A stretch of 64,000 nt of DNA from JAIEPW01 sp964471915 (GCA_964471915.1 CAYYID010000001.1:186001-250000); one strand, 5' to 3'. Counted from the first letter of the stretch, positions 50,092 to 61,616 are shown. Made by a program: numbers and translations. The notes: generated by a model not told the origin, from the letters alone.

Positions 50092-52086
50092 ATGCAAGAC
50101 CACAATGTTCGAGTAATCTTTGCATTTTTCGCGGCAGTGCTTTCGTGCCTCTCGCAAACTGCCAATCCAACGATCCTGGCCGATCCCCCCAACGTCGCTG
50201 TGGACCATCCGAACGAGGTCCTGGTAACCTCGCGAGTTTCGTTGCAAGGTCTCGATGCATCCGCGGTCGTGTTGGAACGACTGAATGCATCGAATAGCGT
50301 CATCGCGGAACTCGGACGGTTGTATGACGACGGGACGAATGGCGATATCGCCGCTGGTGACGGAATCTTCTCACGCAAGTTACGCATGACCGCGGTCATG
50401 ACCGGAGGCGTGGTGATTCGCGTGCGGGCGAGGTACGCCGCGGCGGGCGGTGGCTTCGAGAACCGCTGGTCCGAGAATCGAGTCATCGGGATCATGCGTA
50501 CCGCCGTTCAGAACGCGGATTGGTCCGGATTCAACTACCTCGACTTCGTTGAGATGCTACTTAAACCACCAGCGGGATCATCAACGGTCGTCTTGTACCG
50601 CGCAACTAGTCCGGTTGGACCGTGGACGGACACGGGCAGAGCGCTTCGAGACAAGCTCTACGACAACGTTGACGCGCGGGAGATTGATTTGTACTATCGG
50701 GCGGAAGCGCTGGATACCAATGGTCAGGTGATCAAGGCCTTCGCGGTGCTCAAGGTGCCTGCGGGAAACGAGGAGCGGATTCTGACGGGCACAACCGATA
50801 TCGAAGGGTCTCCGCCGCAGAGCGTACCACCGGCCGAGCCTGAAGTCGCACGCGATTTTGGACGGCCTGTCGCCGCATCGCGCAGCGCCGCATGTGCAAT
50901 TAATCCGAACCCGTGGGACCGCGAATTCGTCAGCGAGGAAGAGTTCGCTTGTTGGCACTGCATGAGCCTCAGGCAGATTCGCAGCCTGTTTAAAGCTCTG
51001 CCCAGCTATTTCGCTGCTGTGGTTCCGGATACCGACGGAGTTCTCATCGACGTGCCACAGCTTATTTACGACAACGCCGTCCTGCGCGAGATTAATCCAC
51101 AGATACTCATCGCAAAATTTCAAGGCGAGCGACAATGCCTGCGGAGCCCCACGAGACCTCCAGGCGAATCGATGGCAAGCGCAATGGGTTGCGGAACCAT
51201 ACCGACGGTGAGATCTCAGATCGAGTGTGCGGCTCGCAACTTTAGGCTTTATTTCGATCAGGCGGCAAACGGCGGCCAGACCGGCGGTGTATGGAAGGTC
51301 GGCGTGCCAAGGCTCACGCAGGATATAGAGCATGGGCCAGCTAACCCGCGAGAGGCACTTCCGGTCACGCCGGCTAATCGGGCCACGGTTGCTCTGTATC
51401 AATACACGCCGTACCGAGGGCATTATTGGGGTGGACCCAAGGATAAGCCGCATATGACCGCGGGCAACGGCGTGCTGATTTGGATCTGGCGCAACGACCT
51501 CAAGCTCGTCGCCTTCGAGGGAGCTACCTCCATGGACGGCCCGGACATGGAACTGACGCACGATTACAAGACCGGGCATTACCGCATGCAATACAATGCG
51601 ACAACCGATCCGACGGGCGCGGACGGCTTCAGCCTGATAGCGCTGCTGCCGCCTGCCTGCGGGTATACGGCTGATATTCAGGTCGATTTGTCCACCACCG
51701 ACCGGTGCAAGCGTTACCTGCTACCCGACGGCACGCCGACGGATGCTGGAATGAACGAGTGCTTCGCGCTCGGCCTCCTTGGTAACCGGTACTTCGAGGT
51801 GTTCGGATACCCGCCCGCGTTTGACGATTACACGCCCTTGCCGACCGAGGCGAAGATAATGGCTCCTTGGGGTGGTGACGACGTTGGGCCGCTCGCTCGA
51901 AGATCCCAGGCCTATATCGGAAACTATCCGGCCAATCACATCGAAGAGCAGCGTGCCGGTGTCGATTTGCGGACGGCAAACTATCTTAATATCATCTTGG
52001 ACGGCCGGGCTTACGAAGGCAACAATGCACCGCAGTATCCGTCCTGGGGTACGGTCGTGGTTCGGAAGCTCAAGGCGATCTTCTGA
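50092..52086 (+). CDS. Large secreted protein with possible cell-wall-lytic core
   Basis: 664 residues with signal peptide (MQDHNVRVIFAFFAAVLSCLSQ). The N-terminal domain (about 25-135) resembles the choice-of-anchor X type (LYDDGTNGDIAAGDGIFS). The middle (about 315-450) contains NPQILIAKFQGERQCL and ARNFRLYFDQAANGG...VALYQYTPYRG, a pattern seen in secreted lysozyme-like proteins with a catalytic glutamate in 'QKEQ' (here GER). The C-terminal part is unassigned. Base composition is visibly less GC-rich than its neighbours and codon use is less biased, hinting at acquisition. It lies between direct copies of the imuB end. Confidence 0.7.
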   Translation: MQDHNVRVIFAFFAAVLSCLSQTANPTILADPPNVAVDHPNEVLVTSRVSLQGLDASAVVLERLNASNSVIAELGRLYDDGTNGDIAAGDGIFSRKLRMTAVMTGGVVIRVRARYAAAGGGFENRWSENRVIGIMRTAVQNADWSGFNYLDFVEMLLKPPAGSSTVVLYRATSPVGPWTDTGRALRDKLYDNVDAREIDLYYRAEALDTNGQVIKAFAVLKVPAGNEERILTGTTDIEGSPPQSVPPAEPEVARDFGRPVAASRSAACAINPNPWDREFVSEEEFACWHCMSLRQIRSLFKALPSYFAAVVPDTDGVLIDVPQLIYDNAVLREINPQILIAKFQGERQCLRSPTRPPGESMASAMGCGTIPTVRSQIECAARNFRLYFDQAANGGQTGGVWKVGVPRLTQDIEHGPANPREALPVTPANRATVALYQYTPYRGHYWGGPKDKPHMTAGNGVLIWIWRNDLKLVAFEGATSMDGPDMELTHDYKTGHYRMQYNATTDPTGADGFSLIALLPPACGYTADIQVDLSTTDRCKRYLLPDGTPTDAGMNECFALGLLGNRYFEVFGYPPAFDDYTPLPTEAKIMAPWGGDDVGPLARRSQAYIGNYPANHIEEQRAGVDLRTANYLNIILDGRAYEGNNAPQYPSWGTVVVRKLKAIF

Positions 52087-52143
52087 TCGATGCTACAGCC
52101 GTGTTTGCGCCGCGCTGCGGGCATTCGGCGTGCCGCGAGAGTT

Positions 52144-53406
52144 CTAATCGTACACGCCCTCCACCAGCCACTGCTCCTCCGGACGCGTGAAGCAGGCGCG
52201 GTACACGCCGCCATCGGTCAGGACCAGGTCCCACTCGTCGCGATCCCAGGGATCCGGGCGCCACCAGTCGCCGGAACTGCGCCACGGGCCCGCCGCCTTA
52301 AGCACCTGCGCCCGGATCCCCGGCGCGATCACGCCCCACGGGACCCCTTCCCGCAGCTCGACGCGCGCCTTCTTCGGCGGGCGGAAGACGCGGAACGCCA
52401 GGCGCGGCGCGGGGCCCGCGGCGGGCGACGCCAACCCCGGGCGCAGATCCGGAGTCACCATGCGGTGCGCCAGCGGGCGGTGCGTATCGATCAATTCCGG
52501 CGTGCCGGCATTGCCCTCGCCGACCATGGCGCGAATTTTCCCGAGCGTCAGTTCCAGTTTTTCGGGCGGCGGCGCGGCGGGAATAAAGAGCCCGTTCTGG
52601 AGGTCGCGCGGCGCCACCGGATCGATGGCGAAGGTCACGGCGAGCACCGGCGCCGCGGGCGGCTTGGCCTCCAGTTCATGCTGCAACAGCTTTAACAGGA
52701 ACTTCGCGTCGCGCGTCGGGAACGGCAGCCGCAGCGCGCGCGTGAAGTCCGGCGCACGCTCCAGGCGGAGTTGCACGCGCAGCGCCCCGGCCGCCAGCGA
52801 TTGCCGCGCCAGTTCCTCGAGCAGCTCGTTCAGGAACCGCGCCAGCAGGAACAGCAGCGGCTCCAGCAGCTCCAGCGGATAATCCAGCTCCGCCGCGCGC
52901 TCATAGCGCGTGGCGGCCACCTGCGGTTGCAGCGGCCGCATGGCGATGCCGCGCGCCAGCTTCTGCAGATAGACGCCTTCGTCGCCCAGCCGTTCGTGGA
53001 CCCCGATCTCCGGCAGATGGATCAGGTCGCCGACGGTGCGCAATCCCCAGCGGGTCAGCGTCTCGTAGAGATCCCGCGCCGCGGGCAGGCACTCGATGGG
53101 CAACTGGCCGAGCACGCGCGGCTCCTCGCCCGGCGCGATCACGGTGACGCCGGGCCGGTGGCGCGCGGCGAGCATCGCGGCGTCCGGATTGGAAGCGGTG
53201 GCCACTTGCACGCGCAGGCCATGGCGCTCCGCGCTTTGCAGGATGCGGGCGGCGATCTTTTCGGGTCCGCCGAACAGGGCGCCGAGCCCGGCGATAGAGA
53301 AGACGGCGGTGTCCGCGGCGGACATTTCCACCCACGGCGCGAACGAACTCGCCAGATCAAGCAGGCGCGGAGAGTTCTGTCCCGGAGTGTGGATGGCGGC
53401 GTACAT
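52144..53406 (-). CDS. imuB: ImuB-type Y-family polymerase-like mutasome protein
   Basis: 420 residues. It has the Y-family finger/palm-like layout (MYAAIHTPGQNS, VFSIAGLGALFGG, LTRWGLRTVGDLIHLPE) but lacks the paired catalytic acidic residues, as ImuB proteins do. The C-terminus carries a beta-rich domain (PWDRDEWDLVLTDGG, RACFTRPEEQWLVEGVYD). ImuB is an adaptor in the mutasome, linking ImuA and the error-prone DnaE2 polymerase during SOS mutagenesis. It lies 55 bp after imuA with a REP copy in between. No dnaE2 follows. Confidence 0.87.
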   Translation of the reverse strand: MYAAIHTPGQNSPRLLDLASSFAPWVEMSAADTAVFSIAGLGALFGGPEKIAARILQSAERHGLRVQVATASNPDAAMLAARHRPGVTVIAPGEEPRVLGQLPIECLPAARDLYETLTRWGLRTVGDLIHLPEIGVHERLGDEGVYLQKLARGIAMRPLQPQVAATRYERAAELDYPLELLEPLLFLLARFLNELLEELARQSLAAGALRVQLRLERAPDFTRALRLPFPTRDAKFLLKLLQHELEAKPPAAPVLAVTFAIDPVAPRDLQNGLFIPAAPPPEKLELTLGKIRAMVGEGNAGTPELIDTHRPLAHRMVTPDLRPGLASPAAGPAPRLAFRVFRPPKKARVELREGVPWGVIAPGIRAQVLKAAGPWRSSGDWWRPDPWDRDEWDLVLTDGGVYRACFTRPEEQWLVEGVYD

Positions 53407-53421
53407 CGGGCTTACGCGACC

Positions 53422-53448
53422 GGGCCGCGACCGTCAGGAAGTGGCAAG
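53422..53448 (+). repeat. REP-like element R5 (divergent)
   Basis: A single copy in the imuA-imuB gap, with changes in the distal half (GGAAGTGGCAAG in place of GGGAGCGGCAAG). It lies 14 bp before the imuA stop on the opposite reading direction. Confidence 0.68.
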
Positions 53449-53461
53449 CACCGGCTGGATT

Positions 53462-54109
53462 TCATACCGCCTCCGCCAGGGCGCGCGCGGCGAACTGCCC
53501 CTCGGCGGCCCGCAACGGCTTGCGCGGCGTCAGCCGGTACTGAATGTCCTCCAGCAACGCGAACGGAGCCTGCCCGCCGAACCGCGGCTGGCCGGGCTGC
53601 ATCTCGAGCAGCAGCGCCGCGCAGGACCGCGCCTGGGGCTCCTGACCAAGCACCACCAGCACCGTCGGCGTATCCTCCACCGCGCGGCGGAACCGGAACC
53701 AGTAGGCCTGCGGTATGCGGCGCGCCGCGGCGGCGTCGAGCCCCGCCAGGTCGAGCGCCACCACGCCGAAGCCGCCGCCGTGGATCAGCAGATCCGCCGT
53801 GCGCAGCGCATGCTCGGCGTTGCCGGAGCAGCGGATCCAGACCAGCTTCGCCAGCGCGACCCCGGCTTCGCAGGCCGATACGGGGTCGAAGGAGTTCTGG
53901 ACGTCGATCACCGCGCAGAACTCGCCGCGGCGGGTGGCGGCGGCGAGGATCGCGTGGAGCATGGTGGTGCGGCCCGAGGAAACCGGGCCAAGGATTTCAG
54001 TGATCCGCCCGCGGGGGCAGCCTTCGGTGAGGCGGTCGGCCTCGGAGACTCCGGTGGAGACGGTTTCGGGAGGGAGGGCGGTGCGCCAGCCGAGGGCGGG
54101 GAGGGTCAT
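53462..54109 (-). CDS. imuA: ImuA-like RecA-fold protein
   Basis: 215 residues. RecA-like core with a P-loop variant GPVSSGRTTMLHAI (about residues 41-54) and the Walker B-type GFGVVALDLAGLD. These are marks of ImuA/SulA-like proteins that work with ImuB. The start ATG 54109 is followed by MTLPALGWR. ImuA supports damage-induced mutagenesis and may contact RecA or DnaE2. It precedes imuB on the same strand; the two form a mutasome operon. Upstream 100 bp hold its promoter, with no confirmed LexA box. Confidence 0.8.
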   Translation of the reverse strand: MTLPALGWRTALPPETVSTGVSEADRLTEGCPRGRITEILGPVSSGRTTMLHAILAAATRRGEFCAVIDVQNSFDPVSACEAGVALAKLVWIRCSGNAEHALRTADLLIHGGGFGVVALDLAGLDAAAARRIPQAYWFRFRRAVEDTPTVLVVLGQEPQARSCAALLLEMQPGQPRFGGQAPFALLEDIQYRLTPRKPLRAAEGQFAARALAEAV

Positions 54110-54209
54110 GGATTCGCCTTTTGTTCGCCCTAGTTTCGCTCCAGAATCGGCCGGGTGTCAATGGGCAAGGTTCATGTCAATTTTTGACAGTTTTTGCTAT
54201 TCTGGCTGC

Positions 54210-54479
54210 ATGGCGATGACATCGCTCAACATCTCCCTGCCCGAATCCCTCAAGGATTACGTGGAAAAACAAGTTGCCCAAGGCGGCTATAGCACTCCCA
54301 GCGAATACCTGCGGGAACTTCTGCGTCAGGATCAGAAACGGCGCGCCGAGGAGAAACTGGAAGCACTCTTGCTCGAGGGCTTGGAGTCCGGGCCCGCGAT
54401 CGAGGTCACCGCTGAGTACTTGCAAGAGAAGCGCCGCCAGATCCTCGAGAGACACGCCCGGCGCAACCCCGCCCGATGA
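54210..54479 (+). CDS. ParD-family ribbon-helix-helix antitoxin
   Basis: 89 residues. The ribbon-helix-helix N-terminus TSLNISLPESLKDYVEKQV and GGYSTPSEYLRELLRQDQ are typical of ParD/CopG antitoxins, which bind their own operator as dimers. The C-terminal acidic helix (EEKLEALLLEGLES) is the toxin-binding part. The stop overlaps the toxin start by four bases (ATGA). Base composition is normal for the region. Confidence 0.88.
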   Translation: MAMTSLNISLPESLKDYVEKQVAQGGYSTPSEYLRELLRQDQKRRAEEKLEALLLEGLESGPAIEVTAEYLQEKRRQILERHARRNPAR

Positions 54480-54646
54480 CCTACTACATGCATAATCTCC
54501 TCAAGAGCGTCCGGGTGTTTCGGGTTGCCCCACCCTTCGACAAGTACCTGATCTTCTATGACCTCGACGCGGCTGGCGTCCGCATCCTTCGCGTCCTTCA
54601 TGGAGCACAGGATCTGGAATCGATCTTCACGGCATCCGAACCCTGA
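54476..54646 (+). pseudogene. ParE-like toxin, N-terminally shortened
   Basis: A 56-codon frame from ATG 54476: MTYYMHNLLKSVRVFRVAPP, then FDKYLIFYDLDAAGVRILRV and LHGAQDLESIF. The C-terminal half is a good match to ParE toxins (strand 'YLIFY..... GVRILRVLHGA.D'), but the usual 90-100 residue protein is cut: about 40 residues of the N-terminal helical part are missing. The translational coupling to ParD is kept. It is likely an inactive remnant, or an unusually minimal toxin. Confidence 0.75.
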
Positions 54647-54829
54647 GAGGCTTTGTCCCGAACAACAGGTACCCCTGGAACTACCGCTTCAAACCCAACA
54701 AAATGTGAAACCTCGCCCCGGCCGGGGCGTCCAACGAATAGAGGCGACGGTTCCAGCCGAACGCTGAACTTGTTGACAACTCGACACTTTCCCGCAGCCC
54801 GGACGCAGTCATCCAGGTTGCCTGGGAAG

Positions 54830-54866
54830 CGGCCCGCTTCCTCCTAGGCGGGCCGTTCGATTTTTT
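54830..54866 (+). terminator. Strong hairpin terminator without an adjacent gene
   Basis: CGGCCCGC (54830-54837) and GCGGGCCG (54848-54855) form an 8-bp stem with 10-nt loop, followed by TTCGA and six T residues. No gene ends just before it: the preceding 180 bp (54647-54829) lack an open frame and may be a long 3' end of the ParD/ParE unit or a small RNA. Confidence 0.68.
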
Positions 54867-54923
54867 GTCCGCTTTCGGGATTGCCAAGTATAAATCTCGT
54901 GGTAACATTACACCGTTAAGCAA

Positions 54924-55553
54924 ATGGGCGTCCAAGAGCGTAGAGCACGGGAAAAGCAAGAGTTACGGCAGGAAATCCTGGACGCGGCCCGGGATCTCTT
55001 CGTGAAGGAGGGCATCGACCAGGTGTCGATGCGCCGCATCGCCGAGATCATCGAGTACTCGCCGACCACCATCTACCTGTACTTCAAGGACAAGGCCGAG
55101 CTGATCGACTGCCTGTGCGAGGAAACGCTCGCCAAACTGGAACGCAAGCTGGAGCAGATCGAGGACACTACGTCCGATCCGGTGGAGTGTCTCCGCCAGG
55201 GCATGCGCGCCTATATCGAATTCGGACTCAAGAATCCGAATCACTACAAGGTCGCGTTCATGACCGAGCTGAAGCAGGAGCAACTGGCCGGCGGACGCGC
55301 CAAAGCCATGGGCCAGCAGACGCTGGACCACACGCGCAAGAGCCTGCTCGCCTGTGCCGAGCGCGGCCTGATTGCCACCGGCGACGTCGAAGTGCTGGCC
55401 CAGAGCCTGTGGGCCACCATCCACGGACTGGCGTCGCTGCTGATCGTGAAGCGCACCTTCCCGTGGACCGACGCCGAACGGCTGATCGATGTCCAGGTGG
55501 AGACGTTCCTCCAGGGCATGCTCGCCGCCAAACCCGTCAGCGCTTCAGCCTAA
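54924..55553 (+). CDS. TetR/AcrR-family transcription regulator
   Basis: 209 residues. The N-terminal helix-turn-helix is clear: RQEILDAARDLFVKEGIDQV, MRRIAEIIEYSPTTIYLYFKDK, ELIDCLCEET. The ligand domain (about 70-209) is helical; the PTTIYLYFKDK and WATIHGLASLLIVKRTFPW patterns fit the family with the WHG-type C-terminal domain. Ligand unknown. A TAAC/GTTA inverted repeat in the 20 bp before the start could be its own operator. Convergent with the DUF4345-like gene (four-base stop overlap). Confidence 0.92.
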   Translation: MGVQERRAREKQELRQEILDAARDLFVKEGIDQVSMRRIAEIIEYSPTTIYLYFKDKAELIDCLCEETLAKLERKLEQIEDTTSDPVECLRQGMRAYIEFGLKNPNHYKVAFMTELKQEQLAGGRAKAMGQQTLDHTRKSLLACAERGLIATGDVEVLAQSLWATIHGLASLLIVKRTFPWTDAERLIDVQVETFLQGMLAAKPVSASA

Positions 55554-55930
55554 CGCGGCAGCTTCCAGAGCGCGAGGAACGAGAGCGCGGCCAGCACCAC
55601 TTCGCTTGCCAGCGCCGTGGGAATGGGCCGGGGCATGGCGCCCTCCGCGGCGACGCCGATCAGGCGGCACAAGGCGACAAAGCCCAGCACCAGACCGTTG
55701 ATCAGGAGTCCGTTCGCAGTGCGCTCGGGCGCCAGCAGACTCCAGATCAGGAACGCGGTAAGCCCGAGTTCGAACCCCCCGTAGATGGCGCGGATCTCGA
55801 TGCGCGAGGCGGCGGTCTCGGGCCGGATGTCGACCAGGGCGCCGGCCGCGACCGGGTTCCAAAGGAACGCCAGCGCAAAGCCGCCGAACATCAGGCTCGA
55901 AACGATAAGCAGGATCCGGGCAAACAGCAT
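55550..55930 (-). CDS. DUF4345-like small membrane protein
   Basis: 126 residues with four predicted spans (ARILLIVSSLMFGGFALAF, GLTAFLIWSLLA, GLLINGLVLGFVALCRLIG, VVLAALSFLALWKL). The segment RIEIRAIYGGFELGL between spans one and two is characteristic of DUF4345 proteins. Function unknown. Last gene of the minus-strand uvrA operon; 16 bp after the CPBP gene. Confidence 0.82.
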   Translation of the reverse strand: MLFARILLIVSSLMFGGFALAFLWNPVAAGALVDIRPETAASRIEIRAIYGGFELGLTAFLIWSLLAPERTANGLLINGLVLGFVALCRLIGVAAEGAMPRPIPTALASEVVLAALSFLALWKLPR

Positions 55931-55946
55931 CCGGATATTCTACGCC

Positions 55947-56660
55947 TTACCGCAGCGCCGGAGCCGTGATCAGGAAAAACACCAGCACCGTGAAATTGTA
56001 GGAGGCATGCAGCAGCGCGGCGGCCGCCGTCGATCCGGTCCACCAGCGGGCCCAGCCGAACGCGGCCCCGGCCGTGGAGATGGCGGCCATATGCTGCCAC
56101 GACCACGAACTCTGCTGCAGGTGGAGCATGCCGAAGAGCACCGCGGAGCCGGCGATGCCGGCGATGGTTCCAAACGACCGCGCGAGCACGGGATAGAGCA
56201 AGCCGCGGAAGGCCAGTTCCTCGCACATGGGACCCAGCACCACCACGAACAGCCCGAGCAGGAAGATCGACAGCCGGTCCGACAGAAAGCCATCGAAGAT
56301 CGGCGCCGGCGGCGCTTTCAGGGCCGCGCCCAGCGCGGACACGCCGATCGCCAGCACCGGGCCCAGCACGATCATCACCCAGCGGCGCCGAAACGGGTAG
56401 GTCCACGCCAGGGAGCGCAGCAGCGGCCGGCCGTACTTCACCCGCATCAGCACCCACAGGCTGCCGAACAGCAGGATGTAGAACAGCAACTGGAAGGGCA
56501 GGGCCTGCATCGCCCGCGCCACGAAGAACCCCGGCGCCAGCCAGCGCGCCGTGCGAATCAACGCGACGGCGAGCACAAAGGCGGGAAGCGAGAGCCCGAA
56601 GAACAGCGCCAGGTCCTCGTAACCCCAGAACGGGTTCTCCCGCTCGCGGGCAGACGTCAT
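55947..56660 (-). CDS. CPBP-family intramembrane glutamic protease
   Basis: 237 residues and about seven spans. The conserved CEELAFRGLLYPVL holds the catalytic Glu-Glu and Arg motif (EExxxR). The second and third motifs are FGMLHLQ (His in FxxxH) and HASYN. The family includes Rce1-type prenyl proteases and bacteriocin-immunity proteins. Its target is unknown. The start overlaps the preceding gene's stop by four bases (56657-56660). Confidence 0.9.
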   Translation of the reverse strand: MTSARERENPFWGYEDLALFFGLSLPAFVLAVALIRTARWLAPGFFVARAMQALPFQLLFYILLFGSLWVLMRVKYGRPLLRSLAWTYPFRRRWVMIVLGPVLAIGVSALGAALKAPPAPIFDGFLSDRLSIFLLGLFVVVLGPMCEELAFRGLLYPVLARSFGTIAGIAGSAVLFGMLHLQQSSWSWQHMAAISTAGAAFGWARWWTGSTAAAALLHASYNFTVLVFFLITAPALR

Positions 56661-57624
56661 GCGCCGTCCTTGGGACCGGCCTCGCGGAGAATCGCCGCCA
56701 GCAACGGAATCATGATTTCGTGGTGCCCCGTTATCGAGTATCCCTTGCCGCCGGACTGCGCGTGCGGCCGGTGGACGACGTTCGTCACCGGGCGGTAATG
56801 CTGCAGGAAATCAAGGTTCACCGTGGTGAAGCGCGCCAGCGGATGGCCGAGGTTGCGCACCACCGAGACGGCTTTCAGAAACACCTCGGGCAGCACCACC
56901 GCCGAACCGGCGTTGACATACACGCCGCCGTCGTCGAGATCCCGGACGAGCGAGCACAGCAGGCGGAAGTCGTGGTGCGTGGCCGCGCCGAGGTCGGCCC
57001 CCACGGCGGCCGGGTGCGTATGTGGCGTGTCGGTGCCGACGGCGACATGCACGGTCACCGGCACTTGCGCCTGCCACGCCTGCACCTGCAGGCAAACGGA
57101 GGCGAACCGGGGGTCCGCCAGGTCCTGCAACCGGCGTCCCAGCGCCTCGCCCATGCCGATGCCATCGCGGACCCCGGCGGAGATCGCCTGGTTCATTTCG
57201 CGGCCGGTCTCTTCCGCGGCTCCGAAGCGGCCGTCGGGCAGCACCGCCTCGACGTCTTCGGAAGTCCATCCGGCGATGCCGATCTCGAAGTCGTGGATCG
57301 AGGCCGCGCCGTTCAGCACGAAGCCGGTGGCCAGCCCTTGCCGCATCAGGCCGACCAGCACGGGCGCCAGGCCGGTCTTGATCACATGCCCGCCCAGCCC
57401 CCACAGGATGGCGCGCCCGCGCGCGCGTGCATCCAGGATCGCCGCGGCCACGGCCCGCAGTGAATCCGCCGCGAGCAGCTTCGGCAGGGAGTCCAGGAAC
57501 CGGCCGAACTCGCCGGCGGGCGCGGGAACCGAGGCGAAATGCTCCACGGTCACTTTGCCCCCGCGGGCGCCGATCGGGATCGTGTGCAATCCCTCGAAAG
57601 AAAGCGGCGGCTTCCCGTAGCGGC

Positions 57625-57628
<4 letters not shown>
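56657..57628 (-). CDS. Conserved protein of unknown function, deoxyhypusine-synthase-like pattern
   Basis: 323 residues. The segment ILWGLGGHVIKTGLAPVLVG, then TGFVLNGAASIHDFEIGIAG and HHDFRLLCSLVRDLDDGGVY and HYRPVTNVVHRP are strongly patterned, so this is a structured, conserved enzyme. The order Gly-rich turn, 'LMRQGLATGFVLNGAASIHDFE' resembles the Rossmann core of deoxyhypusine-synthase-like proteins, but the active-site lysine motif of true synthases was not found. Substrate and role unknown. Coupled by four-base overlaps to uvrA and to the CPBP gene. Confidence 0.8.
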
Positions 57629-60369
<2,741 letters not shown>

Positions 60370-60386
60370 GATGGGTTCGGGAACCT

Positions 60387-61598
60387 TCAGTGTCCCACAG
60401 CGGGCCCGGGCTCCTGGTCCGCGGCCGCGTAGGCGCAGCCGAGGATCGCGAGCACCAGCGTGAGCACCTCGCTGTCGCCGAGGTTGACTTCATAGAACCC
60501 GCTGGCGAGGATGGCGAGCAGCATCGCCACCGCGCCGTGCCACAGGAAGCGGGCTTGGCCGGCGCGCCGGCGCAGGAAGCGAGCCAGGTCCACGAGCGTC
60601 CAGCCCAGGAAGGTCATCAGCGCGAGCATTGCGGGTATGCCGCGCTCCGCCGCGTAGTGGATATATATGTTGTGGAGGTGGCCGTAGAAGCCAGGCGGGA
60701 GCGGACGCGGCTCGTCCGGCGGGACGTAGCGGTCGAATTGCTTGCCGACGAGCCCCGGCCCGAGCCCGAACCAGGGGTGCGCGGCGATCATGCGGTAACC
60801 GGCATGGCGGGTGACCTCGCGGAAACGGTTGGAGTCCACCTGGTCGTTCTTGGGCTGGAAGGAAGAGACGAAGCGCGCCCGCACGTCGCCGGGATTCGCC
60901 CACAGCACCAGCCCGAGCGCGACGGGGAGCGCCGCCACCGCGGCGCGGCGCCAGTTCCAGGCGAGGTAGACGGCGCCGAGCCCGGCGCCGAGCCAGATGC
61001 TCCGGGTGTAGCCCGCCAGCAGTGAGACCCCGAGCAGCCCGACGGTCAGCCAGCCCAGCCAGAACCAGCGCGGCCGCTCGGCGAACAGCAGCAGCGAGCC
61101 GAGCAGCAGCAGCACGATCATCTGCTCGCCGCCGAAGGTCATCCAGTGGCTCATAAACCCGGTGGTCCGGTCCCCGACGTAGAAGGTGTAGAAATCGACG
61201 CCGAGGCGGCTGGCTTCGCGGTACTTCATGGCGAACTGGAAAAGTCCGATGGCGGCGGAGACGGCCGACACGAGGGTCCAGGCGGCGATCATCCGCTGCA
61301 CCTCACTTGCAGTGGGGGCCAGGCTGACGAAAAGCAGCAGGACCACGAAGACGAAGAACTTCTTGATCTGCGGCCACCCGGCTGCCGGATCCCCGGACGC
61401 CGCCACCGAGACCAGGGTGAGGGCGAGAAAGACGGCCAGAGGGATCCACGAGGGGGGCAGCCGCCAGCGCCGCCGCGAGACGAGCATCGCCACGATCGCC
61501 GCGCCCAGCAGAATCTGGCTGGCGGCGATCGACACCAGCGCGGCGGTCGCGGAGGCCATCGCGAGGTACAGCGCGGCGCGGCCCGCGTCGGGATTCAC
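60387..61598 (-). CDS. O-antigen ligase-family membrane protein
   Basis: 403 residues from GTG 61598 (the frame is open to 61652, but that would overlap the divergent SixA start). About ten spans. The conserved periplasmic region GVDFYTFYVGDRTTGFMSHW (middle) and NRFREVTRHAGYRMIAAHPW, GLGPGLVGKQFDRYVP, HLHNIYIHYAAERGI are the Wzy/WaaL-type signature with the catalytic His-Asn segment. It ligates polysaccharide to a lipid carrier or core. The acceptor cannot be told. First gene of the uvrA operon. Confidence 0.86.
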   Translation of the reverse strand: MNPDAGRAALYLAMASATAALVSIAASQILLGAAIVAMLVSRRRWRLPPSWIPLAVFLALTLVSVAASGDPAAGWPQIKKFFVFVVLLLFVSLAPTASEVQRMIAAWTLVSAVSAAIGLFQFAMKYREASRLGVDFYTFYVGDRTTGFMSHWMTFGGEQMIVLLLLGSLLLFAERPRWFWLGWLTVGLLGVSLLAGYTRSIWLGAGLGAVYLAWNWRRAAVAALPVALGLVLWANPGDVRARFVSSFQPKNDQVDSNRFREVTRHAGYRMIAAHPWFGLGPGLVGKQFDRYVPPDEPRPLPPGFYGHLHNIYIHYAAERGIPAMLALMTFLGWTLVDLARFLRRRAGQARFLWHGAVAMLLAILASGFYEVNLGDSEVLTLVLAILGCAYAAADQEPGPAVGH

Positions 61599-61616
61599 GG
61601 GTGCCAGTATGCCAGA

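Noticed and set aside
54123..54137. A GTTC-N7-TTTC string upstream of imuA as a LexA (SOS) box
   Set aside because: It only partly matches the GTTC-N7-GTTC type known from alphaproteobacteria, and the LexA motif of this lineage is not known to me. Without other copies in the genome it is not evidence.
54773..54801. TTGACA as a sigma-70 -35 box in the gap before the TetR gene
   Set aside because: No acceptable -10 sequence lies 16-18 bp downstream.
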